Part shown: piece after piece, positions 1 through 11,286 of the stretch | Layout: each line of letters opens with the position of its first letter | Position numbering within the stretch: the stretch's first letter is position 1 | Assembly: GCF_021341665.1 (NCBI RefSeq) | Contig: NZ_JAJTTH010000004.1 | Coordinates: 124,001 to 188,000 of the forward strand | Direction of reading: 5' to 3' | Length of the DNA: 64,000 nt | Origin: Pseudomonas sp. Au-Pse12 | GTDB taxonomy: Bacteria; Pseudomonadota; Gammaproteobacteria; Pseudomonadales; Pseudomonadaceae | Notes under the pieces: model-generated | What the model was told of the DNA's origin: nothing | The model's database searches: none | What the model saw: only the letters and a program-made list of their open reading frames with translations | Made by a program: the position numbers and the translations under genes

Positions 1-695
1 ATGCCGGTAAATCCAGCCTGCTCAATGCCCTGGCCGGACGCGAGGCAGCAATCGTCACCGATATCGCCGGCACCACCCGGGACATCCTGCGCGAACATAT
101 CCACATCGATGGCATGCCACTGCATGTGGTGGACACCGCCGGGCTGCGGGATACCGAGGACCAGGTGGAAAAGATCGGTGTCGAACGGGCACTCAAGGCC
201 ATCAGCGAGGCCGACCGGGTGTTGCTGGTGGTAGACGCCACCGCGGCTGAAGCGGCGGACCCCTTCGCCCTGTGGCCGGAGTTTCTCGAGCAGCGGCCAG
301 ACCCGGCCAAGGTCACGCTGATTCGCAACAAGGCCGATCTGACCGGCGAACCCATCGCCCTGGAAACCTGTGATGACGGCCACGTCACCATCAGCCTCAG
401 TGCCATGGCTGCCGGCAGCGGGCTGGAGCTGCTGCGTGACCACCTGAAAGCCTGCATGGGTTATGAACAGACCTCCGAAAGCAGCTTCAGCGCGCGCCGT
501 CGGCACCTGGAGGCACTGCGCTACGCCAGTGCCGCCCTGGAACATGGCCGGGCACAGCTGACCCTGGCCGGTGCCGGCGAACTGCTGGCCGAGGACCTGC
601 GCCAGGCTCAGCAGTCGCTGGGGGAAATCACCGGAGCCTTCAGTTCCGATGATCTGCTGGGGCGAATCTTCTCCAGTTTCTGCATCGGCAAGTAG
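1..695 (+). CDS. mnmE: tRNA modification GTPase MnmE, C-terminal part (5' end outside window)
   Basis: Partial gene, read in the frame that starts at base 3. MnmE with MnmG installs the (carboxymethyl)aminomethyl group on U34 of certain tRNAs, in the cytoplasm. Visible here are the GTPase-domain motifs in order: the end of the P-loop (AGKSS) right at the window edge, DIAGTTRD (G2), DTAGLRDT (G3), NKADL (G4), then the helical domain and the diagnostic C-terminus FCIGK. About 230 of the usual ~455 residues are present. Its partner gene mnmG lies about 5 kb downstream, separated by local genes. The family call is certain; only the N-terminal THF-binding domain is unseen. Confidence 0.97.
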   Translation, partial: AGKSSLLNALAGREAAIVTDIAGTTRDILREHIHIDGMPLHVVDTAGLRDTEDQVEKIGVERALKAISEADRVLLVVDATAAEAADPFALWPEFLEQRPDPAKVTLIRNKADLTGEPIALETCDDGHVTISLSAMAAGSGLELLRDHLKACMGYEQTSESSFSARRRHLEALRYASAALEHGRAQLTLAGAGELLAEDLRQAQQSLGEITGAFSSDDLLGRIFSSFCIGK

Positions 696-754
696 ATTCG
701 CCCCCGATGGGCTCCGGCAGAGGTTATCCACAGCCCTGCCGGTAGCGGTCGGGT

Positions 755-1591
755 TTACTCCACTGACAGGTAGATTCGTGTCTGCAGCTGTGCGGGCGGT
801 GTGGTGCGCGGATCGTTTACATACTGTTCGAACATCGGAAAATTCCCCGGCGTCAGGCCACTCTCGGGCAGCCACTCGGAGAACATCCAGGCATAGGCTT
901 TGCCCATCTCGTTGTAGGGGCCAACGTAATTCAGTATTGCGTAGCGCCCTTGAGGGATTTCGAACCTTTCCAGCTTTTCCCCCAGATCCGCATCAGGCGC
1001 GACCGAGACCCCGGCCAGGGAACGCAACTGCTCGGTCGGAACCTGCTCGGGGTCGTTGAAGTAAACACCGAACCCGCAGGCGGCCGGGTGCATGAGCCCC
1101 TGGCTGGCGGCCAGCATGAAAACACGGGTGAACACCGGACCGATTTCCTGATAGGAACCCTGATGAGGCAAGGCAGCCAGGACAACGCCAGGGAAATGTT
1201 CAACAGTAATGGGGTACATATTTTTTGACTCCTTGGTGTCGAAAGGACGGGAACGGGTTGCGCGATAACGCCCAGGTGGCAACCCGAACACGCCAGAGAA
1301 TGCCCGGTTGAAGGCCGCTCCCGATTCGTACCCGGCACGCAAGGCCACCTCGGCCAGGTCCTCTTCCGTACCTGCCAGCGCCGCGGCAGCCAGATGCATG
1401 CGCATCCGTTGCACCGTGGCGTTCAGCGTTTCTCCCATCATCGCGCGGTAAATGCGGTGAAAGTGATAAGCCGACATGCAGGCCAGGTCCGCCAGGTGGT
1501 ACAGGTCCGGATCGCTGTGTGGATGGCTTGCCAGCCAACGCAGCACCGGCTCCATGCGCTGGCCGTAATGGATTCGGGTTGCAGGTTTCAT
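755..1591 (-). CDS. AraC-family transcriptional regulator with GyrI-like effector domain
   Basis: 278 residues if started at the ATG at 1591, which has a near-perfect Shine-Dalgarno (AAGGAGG) just upstream; a longer reading back to 1732 has no such support. Residues ~1-105 form a double helix-turn-helix AraC domain (YHFHRIYRAMMGE, then ESGAAFNRAFSGVFG). Residues ~120-278 form a GyrI/Rob-like small-molecule-binding domain (GSYQEIGPVF, YVGPYNEMGKAY). Such proteins are cytoplasmic activators, often of efflux or stress genes; the ligand and targets cannot be read here. It faces away from the permease gene at 1886, so the ~295-bp spacer holds divergent promoters. Confidence 0.85.
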   Translation of the reverse strand: MKPATRIHYGQRMEPVLRWLASHPHSDPDLYHLADLACMSAYHFHRIYRAMMGETLNATVQRMRMHLAAAALAGTEEDLAEVALRAGYESGAAFNRAFSGVFGLPPGRYRATRSRPFDTKESKNMYPITVEHFPGVVLAALPHQGSYQEIGPVFTRVFMLAASQGLMHPAACGFGVYFNDPEQVPTEQLRSLAGVSVAPDADLGEKLERFEIPQGRYAILNYVGPYNEMGKAYAWMFSEWLPESGLTPGNFPMFEQYVNDPRTTPPAQLQTRIYLSVE

Positions 1592-1885
1592 AAGGCCTCC
1601 TTGGCACTCCACTGTAGCGACGGCAGATTTGCAGATTTTGCGATTTTTACCGGCCACAGGGGAGAGCGACGTTACCTTTACCCCCCTCCCCGGCCGCCGC
1701 TGATAAACCTGCGGTCTTGAGTAACAGCCCACTTTCGAAGATGGGCCATTTTTCCTTGGTTTTCCTGAGGAATCGGTCTGTTTTGCCGTTTTTTAGTGAG
1801 TTTCCCACGTGGTACCTGATTTGCATCCCGGTGGATGGACAGGTTTGTACACCTGAGGAAACAGTCCGGCATTCAAGGAATAGAA

Positions 1886-3298
1886 ATGGCTAACGCGAAT
1901 TCTGCATTGCACCGTGGCTTGAGTACCCGGCATATCCGCTTCATTGCGTTGGGTTCTGCCATTGGCACGGGCCTGTTCTACGGTTCGGCGGCGGCGATCC
2001 AACGGGCCGGCCCTTCGGTCCTGCTGGCGTACCTGATTGGCGGTGCAGCCATCTACCTGACCATGCGCGCCCTGGGGGAAATGGCGGTGAGGACACCGGT
2101 TTCCGGCTCCTTCGGACAATACGCCAGCACCTACCTGGGGCGTTTCCCGGGTTTTCTGACCGGCTGGAGCTACGCCTTTTCGATGCTCATGGTGTGCCTG
2201 GCGGACGTCACTGCCTTTGGCGTCTACATGGGCCTGTGGTTTCCCGAAACCCCCAGGTGGATCTGGGTACTGAGCATCGTCCTGGGGATCGGCGCCTTGA
2301 ACCTGTGCAGCGTCCGGGTGTTCGGCGAGCTGGAGTTCTGGCTGTCGCTGCTCAAGGTCGGTGCCATCGTGGCCATGATCGTCGGCGGCTTTACCCTGCT
2401 GTTCTTCGGCATCCAGCTCGGAGACGAACAAAGCCGTGGGGGGCTGGGCAATCTCTGGGAATACGGTGGTTTTTTCCCGAATGGCGTCGAGGGCATGATC
2501 GCCTCCTTCACCATTGTCATGTTCGCTTTCGGCGGAATCGAAGTCATAGGCATCACTGCCGGCGAGGCCAAGGACCCACAACGCATGATTCCCAAGGCCA
2601 TCAACTCGGTGCCATTACGGATCCTGATCTTCTACGTGCTCACCTTGCTGATCCTGTTGACGCTGGCTCCCTGGTCGAGCATCGGCAGCCATGGCAGCCC
2701 GTTCGTGCAGATCTTCAGCAGCCTGGGAATAGATTCGGCGGCCACGGTGTTGAACATCGTGGTGATTTCCGCCGTGGTCTCGGCCATCAACAGCGATATC
2801 TTCAGTGCCGGACGCATGATGTACGGCATGGCGGCCATGGGTCAGGCGCCGGCGGTGTTCGCCAGTACGTCACGCTTCGGCGTGCCCTGGATGACCGTGC
2901 TGGTGATGTCCGTGGCGTTATTGCTGGGAGTACTGCTGAACTACTGGATCCCGCAGGAACTGTTCCTGATCTTTGCTTCATTGGTGACCTTTTCGGTGGT
3001 CTGGGTCTGGTTGATGATCCTGCTGTCGCAAATGGCCATGCGCCGCCGCATGAGCCGGAGCGAAATCGAAGCGCTGCATTTTCCTGTGCCCCTGGGCAAC
3101 CTCGGGCAGATGTGCGCGGTGGTTTTCATGCTGTTTGTATTCGTGGTGCTGGGTGTCTTTCCCGATACCCGGCTGGCGTTGTATGTGGGATTGGGCTGGC
3201 TGGCCTTGCTGTCGTTGGCTTACTGGATATGGATCAAACCGGGCACGATCGACCATCACATGGCGATACAAGGAATCGACGCCCAAGAAAAGGAGTAA
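1886..3298 (+). CDS. Amino-acid permease of the APC superfamily (AAT/ProY-like)
   Basis: 470 residues from the ATG at 1886, which has AAGGAA five bases upstream. The start of TM1 carries the signature [16 protein letters not shown], and about 12 hydrophobic segments follow. TM3 and the following loop ([16 protein letters not shown]) and the [16 protein letters not shown] motif are typical of the AAT family of proton-coupled amino-acid importers (GabP, ProY, AroP, HutT type). The substrate cannot be decided from sequence alone. Three bases separate its stop from the next ATG, so it is very likely co-transcribed with the dioxygenase-like gene, which suggests uptake plus oxidation of one compound. 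Confidence 0.88.
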   Translation: MANANSALHRGLSTRHIRFIALGSAIGTGLFYGSAAAIQRAGPSVLLAYLIGGAAIYLTMRALGEMAVRTPVSGSFGQYASTYLGRFPGFLTGWSYAFSMLMVCLADVTAFGVYMGLWFPETPRWIWVLSIVLGIGALNLCSVRVFGELEFWLSLLKVGAIVAMIVGGFTLLFFGIQLGDEQSRGGLGNLWEYGGFFPNGVEGMIASFTIVMFAFGGIEVIGITAGEAKDPQRMIPKAINSVPLRILIFYVLTLLILLTLAPWSSIGSHGSPFVQIFSSLGIDSAATVLNIVVISAVVSAINSDIFSAGRMMYGMAAMGQAPAVFASTSRFGVPWMTVLVMSVALLLGVLLNYWIPQELFLIFASLVTFSVVWVWLMILLSQMAMRRRMSRSEIEALHFPVPLGNLGQMCAVVFMLFVFVVLGVFPDTRLALYVGLGWLALLSLAYWIWIKPGTIDHHMAIQGIDAQEKE

Positions 3299-3301
3299 CC
3301 C

Positions 3302-4123
3302 ATGCACAGATTCGAGTTGCCGCTCTCCACTGTCGAAGCGTTCCAGCGCGACGGAGCGATCTGCATTCGTCAATTGTTCAACACCGCCGAAGTGGCTTTG
3401 CTGGAGCAGGGCATCGAACACAACCTGGCACTTCCCAGCGAGCGGGCCAAGGTGGCCAGCCGTCCCGATGATCCGGGCTGGTTTTTCGAGGATTTCTGCA
3501 ACTGGCAGGAGAACCCGGCCTATCGGCAGTTCATCTTCGAGAGCCGGGTTGGCCATGTGGCCGCCCAGTTGATGGGCAGTGAACAGGTCAGGCTTTATCA
3601 CGATCATCTGCTGGTCAAGGAACCCAACACCCGACAGCGCACTCCCTGGCATCAGGATCAGCCGTACTACAACGTCGAGGGCCAGCAGAACTGCAGCATG
3701 TGGATGCCGGTGGACCCGGTAGCCAGGGAATCGACCCTGGAGTTCGTTGGCGGTTCGCACAAAGGGCCCTGGCTGATGCCCAGGACCTTCCTCGACAACC
3801 AGGCCAAGTGGTTCCCGGAGGGCAGCCTGGCGGATCTTCCGGACATCGAGGCCGATCGATCGGCGTGGAACATTCTGGGTTGGGACCTGCAGCCCGGCGA
3901 CGCGGTGTTTTTCCACATGCTGACCTTGCATGCCGCCGGAGGCGTCAGTGGCAATCGGCGCCGCCGAGCTTTTTCCCTGCGCTTTCTGGGGGACGATATG
4001 CGCCACGCACCACGCCCCTGGCGAACCTCGCCGGAGTTTCCCGGCCTGGCCGAGCACCTGCCGAGCGGGGCGAGGTTGGAACATCCATTGTTTCCACCGT
4101 TGTGGCCAAGAGAACCGGCCTGA
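3302..4123 (+). CDS. Phytanoyl-CoA dioxygenase (PhyH)-like Fe(II)/2-oxoglutarate oxygenase
   Basis: 273 residues. The iron-binding facial triad is readable: H117-x-D119 in TPWHQDQPYYN and a distal histidine at H210 (FFHMLTLHAAGG), followed by arginines (RRRRAFSLRF) suited to bind 2-oxoglutarate. This is the layout of the PhyH family, cytoplasmic enzymes that hydroxylate small molecules. It sits three bases after a permease gene, so an amino acid or related transported compound is a reasonable guess for the substrate, but this is inference. A perfect DnaA box (4131-4139) lies just after the stop. Confidence 0.85.
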   Translation: MHRFELPLSTVEAFQRDGAICIRQLFNTAEVALLEQGIEHNLALPSERAKVASRPDDPGWFFEDFCNWQENPAYRQFIFESRVGHVAAQLMGSEQVRLYHDHLLVKEPNTRQRTPWHQDQPYYNVEGQQNCSMWMPVDPVARESTLEFVGGSHKGPWLMPRTFLDNQAKWFPEGSLADLPDIEADRSAWNILGWDLQPGDAVFFHMLTLHAAGGVSGNRRRRAFSLRFLGDDMRHAPRPWRTSPEFPGLAEHLPSGARLEHPLFPPLWPREPA

Positions 4124-4322
4124 AAGCCGTTTATCCACAGACGAGCGTGTTTCCTGCGAACGTCTGTGGACAACCAGAATCAGATTGATCCGATATTCAC
4201 CCTCGAAGTTGCAGATCAACATTGTCGGTCGCGGCTATTTGGCGGCCCTGCGCTCAGCCCTCGGTCAAGCCGGGTGAAAGCTGACGCCGGCCGGTGTATG
4301 ACCCAGCTCATGGAAGGTGTTT

Positions 4323-5018
4323 ATGCGCTTCAGTCGTTGTTTCGCTGCTTTCAGTCTCGTCCTTGCCTGGCAAGGCGCCCTGGCTCAAGCACCACTTGAG
4401 CATGTTGTGATGACGGAGCGCAGCAATGCCTTCGAACAAGCCAGCCGTTCTGCCATTCCTGGCCCTGCCAGCATCCGACTGTTGGGCAAGGCGACCTTGG
4501 AACTGGCCCAGGACCATGTGTTTGTCGGGCCATCAGAAGCCTTTCGGATTCTCCAATCCTTCGACTCCAACACGAAGGGCTCAGAAGTTCTGGGCCTGGT
4601 GTTTCCCAAGGATCATGGCCAACAGTGGTTTGTCTCGGTTGATACCCATGAGCCACGGGGAACGGCCCATCAGGCTGAGCAGGTGCAGGCCAGCAACACC
4701 ACTGGCCAGGGTTTTGCGCCGCTGAAGTCATCGCCCTGGATCGGCCAGGCCGTGGTTGAAGCAAGAAAGTCCCTGCCGGCACTCAATGGCGACAACGCCG
4801 TAGGTAGCCCATTCGCCTTGAATCTGACGGCAACAATGGCCGGTGATGAGGTTGGGCGGCTCAACGCTCAGGCACTGGCCAAGGCCTTTCACTATCAACA
4901 GGACAACCAGCCCGAGAGTGCTCTCGCGTTATTGAAAAAGTACTGGGTGGTCCTGGCGGTGCTACTGCTGGGCATGAGCTGGTGGGTTCAGGGTCGGTTG
5001 GCCCGAATGACTTCCTGA
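4323..5018 (+). CDS. Short DUF2167-like membrane-anchored protein
   Basis: 231 residues from the ATG at 4323, preceded by GGAAGG; a GTG two codons earlier is too close to the ribosome site. Residues 1-21 form a signal peptide (ALAQA). The segment around 60-115 (RLLGKATLELAQDHVFVGPSEA, then EVLGLVFPKDHGQQWFVSVD, with a short gap) resembles the start of DUF2167 proteins, which have the pattern of a b-strand, a phenylalanine and then lGliFP. A single hydrophobic segment (VVLAVLLLGMSWWV) ends the protein. DUF2167 proteins are usually nearer 300 residues and contain a conserved middle that I cannot find, so this looks like a shortened or diverged member. Function unknown. Confidence 0.6.
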   Translation: MRFSRCFAAFSLVLAWQGALAQAPLEHVVMTERSNAFEQASRSAIPGPASIRLLGKATLELAQDHVFVGPSEAFRILQSFDSNTKGSEVLGLVFPKDHGQQWFVSVDTHEPRGTAHQAEQVQASNTTGQGFAPLKSSPWIGQAVVEARKSLPALNGDNAVGSPFALNLTATMAGDEVGRLNAQALAKAFHYQQDNQPESALALLKKYWVVLAVLLLGMSWWVQGRLARMTS

Positions 5019-5040
5019 ACATCGGCCAGATCCTCGCTGG

Positions 5041-5458
5041 TTATCTACAGGCAGGCCCGTAAAGGCCTGCCTGTTTTCGTTTGGGGCATTTTTTTACATG
5101 AGGTTTTGCCGGAGTCGGACCCCGCGAAAGGAATCTGCGTGGGCGCCAGCCTGGAAAAAGGTGGATTTCTGTGGATTAAGCCCTGTGAATAACTGCCCTT
5201 CAGCTCAGTTGATAACCGGGCTTCAAAACTGAGGAAAACCACCCCTGTGGATAACCACCCCATTCATCCACAGGCTTAAACCGGTTATCCAAGGGCCTCA
5301 TTGCCACCTAACCACAGACTTTAAAATCTCTGTACACATTGAATATAAAGGCCTATAGCAATCTATCCACAGATAGGGTGCTGTATAAGAATAAACATAA
5401 AAACAAGGTTTTAATAAATCTCTCTCTTTTAATTTCTATTGTCCGTCAGTCATCCACA
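5041..5458. other. DnaA-box cluster with AT-rich segment upstream of mnmG (origin-like region)
   Basis: The 567-bp gap between 5018 and 5586 has no gene. It holds one perfect DnaA box (TGTGGATAA, 5246-5254), one TTATNCACA match (reverse strand, 5184-5192) and five copies with one mismatch (5041-5049, 5170-5178, 5264-5272, 5363-5371, 5450-5458). From about 5320 to 5450 the sequence is very AT-rich (for example TAAGAATAAACATAAAAACA), as in a duplex-unwinding element. It probably also contains the mnmG promoter. The main Pseudomonas origin is normally near dnaA, so whether this one fires is unknown; E. coli oriC lies next to this same gene. Confidence 0.65.
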
Positions 5459-5585
5459 GCTGGTTAAATTTTGTGCAAAGGGTTCTTTAGAAAGGTCGAA
5501 GTCCCTATACTTGCCGCCTTGGTCCAAAAACCAACCCGACAACTACTCCTAATTACTCCTACTTGAAGCAGGCACGAGGTGCGTG

Positions 5586-7478
5586 GTGGATTTCCCTTCC
5601 CGTTTTGAAGTGATCGTCATCGGCGGCGGTCATGCCGGTACCGAGGCAGCACTTGCATCAGCACGCATGGGGGCAAAAACCCTGTTGCTGACGCATAACG
5701 TGGAAACCCTCGGTGCCATGAGCTGCAATCCCGCGATTGGCGGCATTGGCAAAAGCCATCTGGTCAAGGAAATCGATGCCCTGGGCGGCGCGATGGCCAT
5801 GGCTACAGATAAAGGCGGCATTCAGTTTCGCGTGTTGAACAGCCGTAAAGGCCCAGCCGTGCGCGCTACCCGCGCTCAGGCCGACCGCATTCTGTATAAG
5901 GCAGCGGTTCGCGAGATTCTCGAAAACCAGCCCAACCTGTGGATATTTCAACAGGCGGCTGATGACCTGATCGTTGAACAGGATCAGGTACGCGGTGTGG
6001 TAACGCAGATGGGCCTGCGTTTCTTCGCGGAGTCCGTGGTGCTGACCACCGGAACCTTCCTCGGCGGACTTATCCACATCGGTATGCAGAACTACTCCGG
6101 TGGCCGTGCCGGTGATCCGCCCTCGATTGCCCTGGCGCAACGTCTGCGGGAACTGCCTTTGCGTGTCGGCCGCCTGAAAACCGGTACGCCACCGCGTATC
6201 GATGGCCGTTCTGTGGATTTCTCGGTGATGACCGAACAGCCGGGCGATACGCCTATTCCGGTGATGTCGTTCCTGGGCTCGAAAGAACAGCATCCGCAGC
6301 AGGTCAGTTGCTGGATTACACACACCAACGCGCGTACCCACGAAATCATCGCGTCGAACCTTGACCGTTCGCCGATGTATTCCGGGGTGATCGAAGGCAT
6401 CGGACCGCGTTACTGCCCCTCGATCGAAGACAAGATCCATCGCTTTGCCGACAAGGAAAGCCATCAGGTCTTCATCGAGCCCGAAGGCCTGACCACCCAT
6501 GAGCTGTACCCGAACGGGATATCCACATCCTTGCCGTTCGATGTGCAGTTGCAGATCGTGCAATCGATTCGCGGTATGGAAAACGCTCATATCGTGCGCC
6601 CGGGTTATGCCATCGAGTATGACTACTTCGATCCGCGGGATTTGAAGTACAGCTTGGAAACCAAGGTCATCGGCGGTCTGTTCTTCGCTGGCCAGATCAA
6701 TGGCACCACCGGTTACGAAGAGGCTGGCGCCCAAGGTTTGCTGGCCGGGGCCAACGCCGCACTGCGCGCCCAGGGCAAAGACAGCTGGTGCCCGCGTCGC
6801 GACGAGGCCTACATCGGCGTACTGGTCGATGACCTGATTACCCTGGGCACCCAGGAACCGTACCGGATGTTCACTTCCCGGGCGGAATACCGCTTGATCC
6901 TGCGCGAAGACAACGCCGACCTGCGCTTGACCGAAAAAGGACGCGAGCTGGGGCTGGTGGATGACGTGCGCTGGGCCGCTTTCTGCAAGAAACGCGAAGG
7001 TATTGCCCAGGAAGAGCAGCGCTTGAAGTCCACCTGGGTTCGGCCGGGTACCGAGCAGGGCGATGCCATTGCGCAAAAATTCGGCACGCCGCTGACCCAT
7101 GAGTACAACTTGCTGAACCTGCTGAGCCGCCCGGAAATCGACTACGCTGGTCTGGTCGAAGTGACCGGGCAGGGGGCAGAAGATCCACAGGTAGCGGAAC
7201 AGGTCGAGATCAAGACCAAATACGCCGGCTACATCGATCGTCAGCAGGATGAAATTGCCCGTTTGCGCGCCAGCGAAGACACCAAGCTGCCTGTGGATAT
7301 CGATTACAGCGGCATTTCCGGGCTGTCGAAGGAAATCCAGAGCAAGCTCGGCGCGACTCGCCCGGAAACCCTGGGCCAAGCCTCGCGTATTCCCGGGGTC
7401 ACCCCGGCAGCGATTTCCCTGTTGATGATTCACCTGAAAAAACGCGGCGCGGGCCGTCAGTTGGAGCAAAGCGCTTGA
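5586..7478 (+). CDS. mnmG: tRNA uridine 5-carboxymethylaminomethyl modification enzyme MnmG (GidA)
   Basis: 630 residues from the GTG at 5586; the GAGG at 5576-5579 is six bases upstream, so this start is preferred over the GTG one codon earlier, and the protein then begins MDFPSRFEV as in other pseudomonads. FAD-dependent partner of MnmE in wobble-uridine modification. Visible are the dinucleotide-binding [17 protein letters not shown], the family signatures [13 protein letters not shown] ([19 protein letters not shown]) and [11 protein letters not shown], and the C-terminal helical domain ending in the [18 protein letters not shown] segment. Its stop overlaps the rsmG start, giving translational coupling. 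Confidence 0.97.
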   Translation: MDFPSRFEVIVIGGGHAGTEAALASARMGAKTLLLTHNVETLGAMSCNPAIGGIGKSHLVKEIDALGGAMAMATDKGGIQFRVLNSRKGPAVRATRAQADRILYKAAVREILENQPNLWIFQQAADDLIVEQDQVRGVVTQMGLRFFAESVVLTTGTFLGGLIHIGMQNYSGGRAGDPPSIALAQRLRELPLRVGRLKTGTPPRIDGRSVDFSVMTEQPGDTPIPVMSFLGSKEQHPQQVSCWITHTNARTHEIIASNLDRSPMYSGVIEGIGPRYCPSIEDKIHRFADKESHQVFIEPEGLTTHELYPNGISTSLPFDVQLQIVQSIRGMENAHIVRPGYAIEYDYFDPRDLKYSLETKVIGGLFFAGQINGTTGYEEAGAQGLLAGANAALRAQGKDSWCPRRDEAYIGVLVDDLITLGTQEPYRMFTSRAEYRLILREDNADLRLTEKGRELGLVDDVRWAAFCKKREGIAQEEQRLKSTWVRPGTEQGDAIAQKFGTPLTHEYNLLNLLSRPEIDYAGLVEVTGQGAEDPQVAEQVEIKTKYAGYIDRQQDEIARLRASEDTKLPVDIDYSGISGLSKEIQSKLGATRPETLGQASRIPGVTPAAISLLMIHLKKRGAGRQLEQSA

Positions 7479-8119
7479 GTTCTATGGTCACCCCACAACA
7501 CGCGGATGAGTTATCCACAGGTGCGCGCCAGCTCGGTGTCGAGCTGACCCCGGTTCAGCATGAATTGCTACTGGGTTACCTGGCCTTGCTGATCAAGTGG
7601 AACAAGGCCTACAACCTGACCGCGGTGCGCGATCCCGACGAAATGGTTTCCCGCCATCTGCTCGACAGCCTGAGTGTGATGTCGTTCATCGAAAACGGCC
7701 GTTGGCTGGACGTCGGTAGCGGCGGCGGGATGCCCGGCATCCCCCTGGCGATCCTGTTTCCCGAGTCGCAAGTCACCTGCCTGGACAGCAACGGCAAGAA
7801 AACCCGCTTCCTGACCCAGGTCAAACTCGAACTCAAGCTGGACAACCTGCAAGTTATCCACAGCCGGGTCGAAGCCTTCACCCCTGAGCAGCCTTTCAAC
7901 GGGATCATTTCCCGGGCGTTCAGCAGCATGGAGAACTTCACCAACTGGACCCGCCACCTGGGCGACCGCGATACACGCTGGCTGGCAATGAAGGGCGTCC
8001 ATCCCTCGGATGAGCTGTTAGCATTGCCGGCAGACTTCCACCTCGATAGCGAACACGCCTTGGCCGTACCCGGTTGCCAAGGCCAACGCCATCTGCTGAT
8101 ACTGCGCCGCACGGCATGA
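7475..8119 (+). CDS. rsmG: 16S rRNA (guanine-527-N7) methyltransferase RsmG (GidB)
   Basis: 214 residues when started at the TTG at 7475, which overlaps the mnmG stop by four bases and has GGAG eight bases upstream; the ATG at 7484 is too far from that site. Transfers a methyl group from S-adenosylmethionine to G527 of 16S rRNA; loss in other bacteria gives low-level streptomycin resistance. The SAM-binding motif [17 protein letters not shown] and the family stretch [21 protein letters not shown] are clear. Two perfect DnaA boxes (7511, 7854) lie inside the gene. Expressed with mnmG. Confidence 0.96.
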   Translation: MSSMVTPQHADELSTGARQLGVELTPVQHELLLGYLALLIKWNKAYNLTAVRDPDEMVSRHLLDSLSVMSFIENGRWLDVGSGGGMPGIPLAILFPESQVTCLDSNGKKTRFLTQVKLELKLDNLQVIHSRVEAFTPEQPFNGIISRAFSSMENFTNWTRHLGDRDTRWLAMKGVHPSDELLALPADFHLDSEHALAVPGCQGQRHLLILRRTA

Positions 8120-8137
8120 TTGGGAACACAAGCAAGA

Positions 8138-8935
8138 ATGGCTAAGGTATTCGCGATAGCGAACCAGAAAGGTGGCGTGGGCAAGACCACCACCTGCATC
8201 AACCTCGCAGCATCCCTGGTAGCGACCAAGCGCCGGGTGCTGTTGATCGATCTTGATCCACAGGGCAACGCCACCATGGGTAGCGGTGTGGATAAACATA
8301 GTTTGGAAAACTCGGTCTATGACCTGCTGATCGGCGAATGCGACCTGGCCCAGGCCATGCATTTCTCTGAACACGGCGGTTACCAGCTGCTGCCGGCCAA
8401 CCGCGACCTGACCGCGGCGGAAGTGGTGCTGCTGGAAATGCAGATGAAGGAAAGCCGTCTGCGCAGCGCCCTGGCGCCGATCCGCGAGAACTACGACTAC
8501 ATTCTGATCGACTGCCCGCCGTCGCTGTCGATGCTCACCCTCAACGCCCTGGTGGCCGCCGATGGGGTGATTATCCCCATGCAGTGCGAGTACTACGCGC
8601 TGGAAGGGTTGAGCGACCTTGTGGATAACATCAAGCGCATCGCCGAACTGCTCAACCCGGAGCTGAAGATCGAAGGCCTGTTGCGCACCATGTTCGACCC
8701 GCGCCTGAGCCTGATGAACGATGTTTCCGCGCAGCTCAAGGAACACTTCGGTGATCAGCTGTATGACACCGTCATTCCGCGCAACATCCGCTTGGCCGAA
8801 GCGCCGAGCTACGGCATGCCGGCTTTGGCGTACGACAAACAATCCCGTGGCGCGCTGGCCTATCTGGCCCTGGCGGGCGAGATGGTTCGCCGGCAACGTA
8901 AACAATCGCGCGTCGCAGCCGCCCAGCCAACTTAA
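8138..8935 (+). CDS. parA: Chromosome-partitioning ATPase ParA (Soj)
   Basis: 265 residues from the ATG at 8138 (MAKVFAIANQ). The deviant Walker A box KGGVGKTT is at residues 11-18, with the DLDPQGNAT and LIDCPPSLSMLTLNAL motifs of the ParA/MinD ATPases. It moves ParB-parS complexes, and with them the origin, toward the cell pole. Starts 18 bp after rsmG and is followed nine bases later by parB, as in all pseudomonads. Perfect DnaA boxes on the reverse strand occur at 8287 and 8620. Confidence 0.96.
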   Translation: MAKVFAIANQKGGVGKTTTCINLAASLVATKRRVLLIDLDPQGNATMGSGVDKHSLENSVYDLLIGECDLAQAMHFSEHGGYQLLPANRDLTAAEVVLLEMQMKESRLRSALAPIRENYDYILIDCPPSLSMLTLNALVAADGVIIPMQCEYYALEGLSDLVDNIKRIAELLNPELKIEGLLRTMFDPRLSLMNDVSAQLKEHFGDQLYDTVIPRNIRLAEAPSYGMPALAYDKQSRGALAYLALAGEMVRRQRKQSRVAAAQPT

Positions 8936-8944
8936 GGAATCCCC

Positions 8945-9817
8945 ATGGCCGTCAAGAAACGAGGTCTCGGACGTGGACTGGATGCACTGTTGAGTGGTCC
9001 GACTGTCAGCGCACTGGAAGAACAAGCGGTGCAGGCTGACCAGCGTGAACTGCAACACCTGCCCCTGGACCTGATCCAGCGCGGCAAGTACCAGCCGCGC
9101 CGGGACATGGATCCGCAAGCGTTGGAAGAGCTGGCGAATTCGATCAAGACCCAGGGCGTGATGCAGCCGATCGTGGTGCGTCCTATCGGTGGTGGTCGTT
9201 TCGAGATCATCGCCGGTGAACGTCGCTGGCGCGCCAGCCAGCAGGCCGGCCAGGAAACCATCCCGGCGATGGTCCGCGATGTGCCGGATGAAACCGCCAT
9301 CGCCATGGCATTGATCGAGAACATCCAGCGCGAAGACCTCAATCCCATCGAGGAAGCCGTGGCCCTGCAGCGTCTGCAGCAGGAGTTCCAGCTGACTCAG
9401 CAACAGGTCGCCGAAGCGGTGGGCAAGTCCCGTGTCAGCGTGGCCAACCTGCTGCGCCTGATTGCCTTGCCGGAAGTGATCAAGACCATGCTGTCCCACG
9501 GCGACCTGGAAATGGGCCATGCCCGTGCCTTGCTCGGATTGCCGGAAAATCAACAGGTTGAAGGGGCGCGACACGTTGTCGCACGAGGCCTCACCGTGCG
9601 CCAGACCGAGGCCCTGGTTCGCCAGTGGTTGAGTGGCAAACAGGAGCCTGCTGAACCGGTCAAGCCAGACCCGGATATCGCCCGTCTCGAGCAGCGTCTG
9701 GCCGAGCGCCTAGGCTCTGCGGTGCAGATCCGCCACGGAAAGAAGGGCAAGGGACAGCTGGTTATCGGCTACAACTCCCTGGATGAGTTGCAAGGCGTCC
9801 TTGCTCACATCCGCTGA
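8945..9817 (+). CDS. parB: Chromosome-partitioning protein ParB (Spo0J), parS-binding CTPase
   Basis: 290 residues. The N-terminal VKKRGLGRGLDALLS segment is the ParA-interacting tail; LDLIQRGKYQPRRDMDPQALEELANSI-type and GERRWRAS motifs form the CTP-binding ParB/Srx fold; a central helix-turn-helix (TQQQVAEAVGKSRVSVANL) binds parS; the C-terminal part dimerises. Preceded by AAGGAAT. It acts with ParA on parS sites near the origin. I did not find a convincing parS palindrome in this window. Confidence 0.96.
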   Translation: MAVKKRGLGRGLDALLSGPTVSALEEQAVQADQRELQHLPLDLIQRGKYQPRRDMDPQALEELANSIKTQGVMQPIVVRPIGGGRFEIIAGERRWRASQQAGQETIPAMVRDVPDETAIAMALIENIQREDLNPIEEAVALQRLQQEFQLTQQQVAEAVGKSRVSVANLLRLIALPEVIKTMLSHGDLEMGHARALLGLPENQQVEGARHVVARGLTVRQTEALVRQWLSGKQEPAEPVKPDPDIARLEQRLAERLGSAVQIRHGKKGKGQLVIGYNSLDELQGVLAHIR

Positions 9818-9862
9818 AACATTTCCTTATGTAGCGCGCAGTCGGAAATCACTACCCGGCAG

Positions 9863-9891
9863 TTGAATAGGGGCTGAACCGCCCCTATACT
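9863..9891 (+). promoter_or_regulatory. Sigma-70 promoter of the atp operon with palindromic spacer
   Basis: TTGAAT (9863-9868) and TATACT (9886-9891) are separated by exactly 17 bp, close to the sigma-70 ideal. The spacer itself is an inverted repeat (AGGGGC-tgaacc-GCCCCT, 9869-9886 including the first base of the -10). It lies 75 bp upstream of atpI, the first gene of the operon. The rest of the 148-bp parB-atpI gap shows nothing else. The palindrome could be an operator or could only shape the promoter. Confidence 0.7.
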
Positions 9892-9965
9892 CTGCGCGCA
9901 TTTTGTCGGCACAAATTATGCCAAGTTATTGAATTCTGGCAGCCGGCCCTTGAGGAGCAAGAGCG

Positions 9966-11262
<1,297 letters not shown>

Positions 11263-11286
11263 GACCAGTCTCGACTAGTCTGATGT

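Noticed and set aside
1799..1814. CCACGTGG-centred sequence resembling a parS half
   Set aside because: Only about 12 of 16 bases fit the Pseudomonas parS palindrome and the outer arms are not symmetric; the cores at ~17340 and ~61788 are weaker still.
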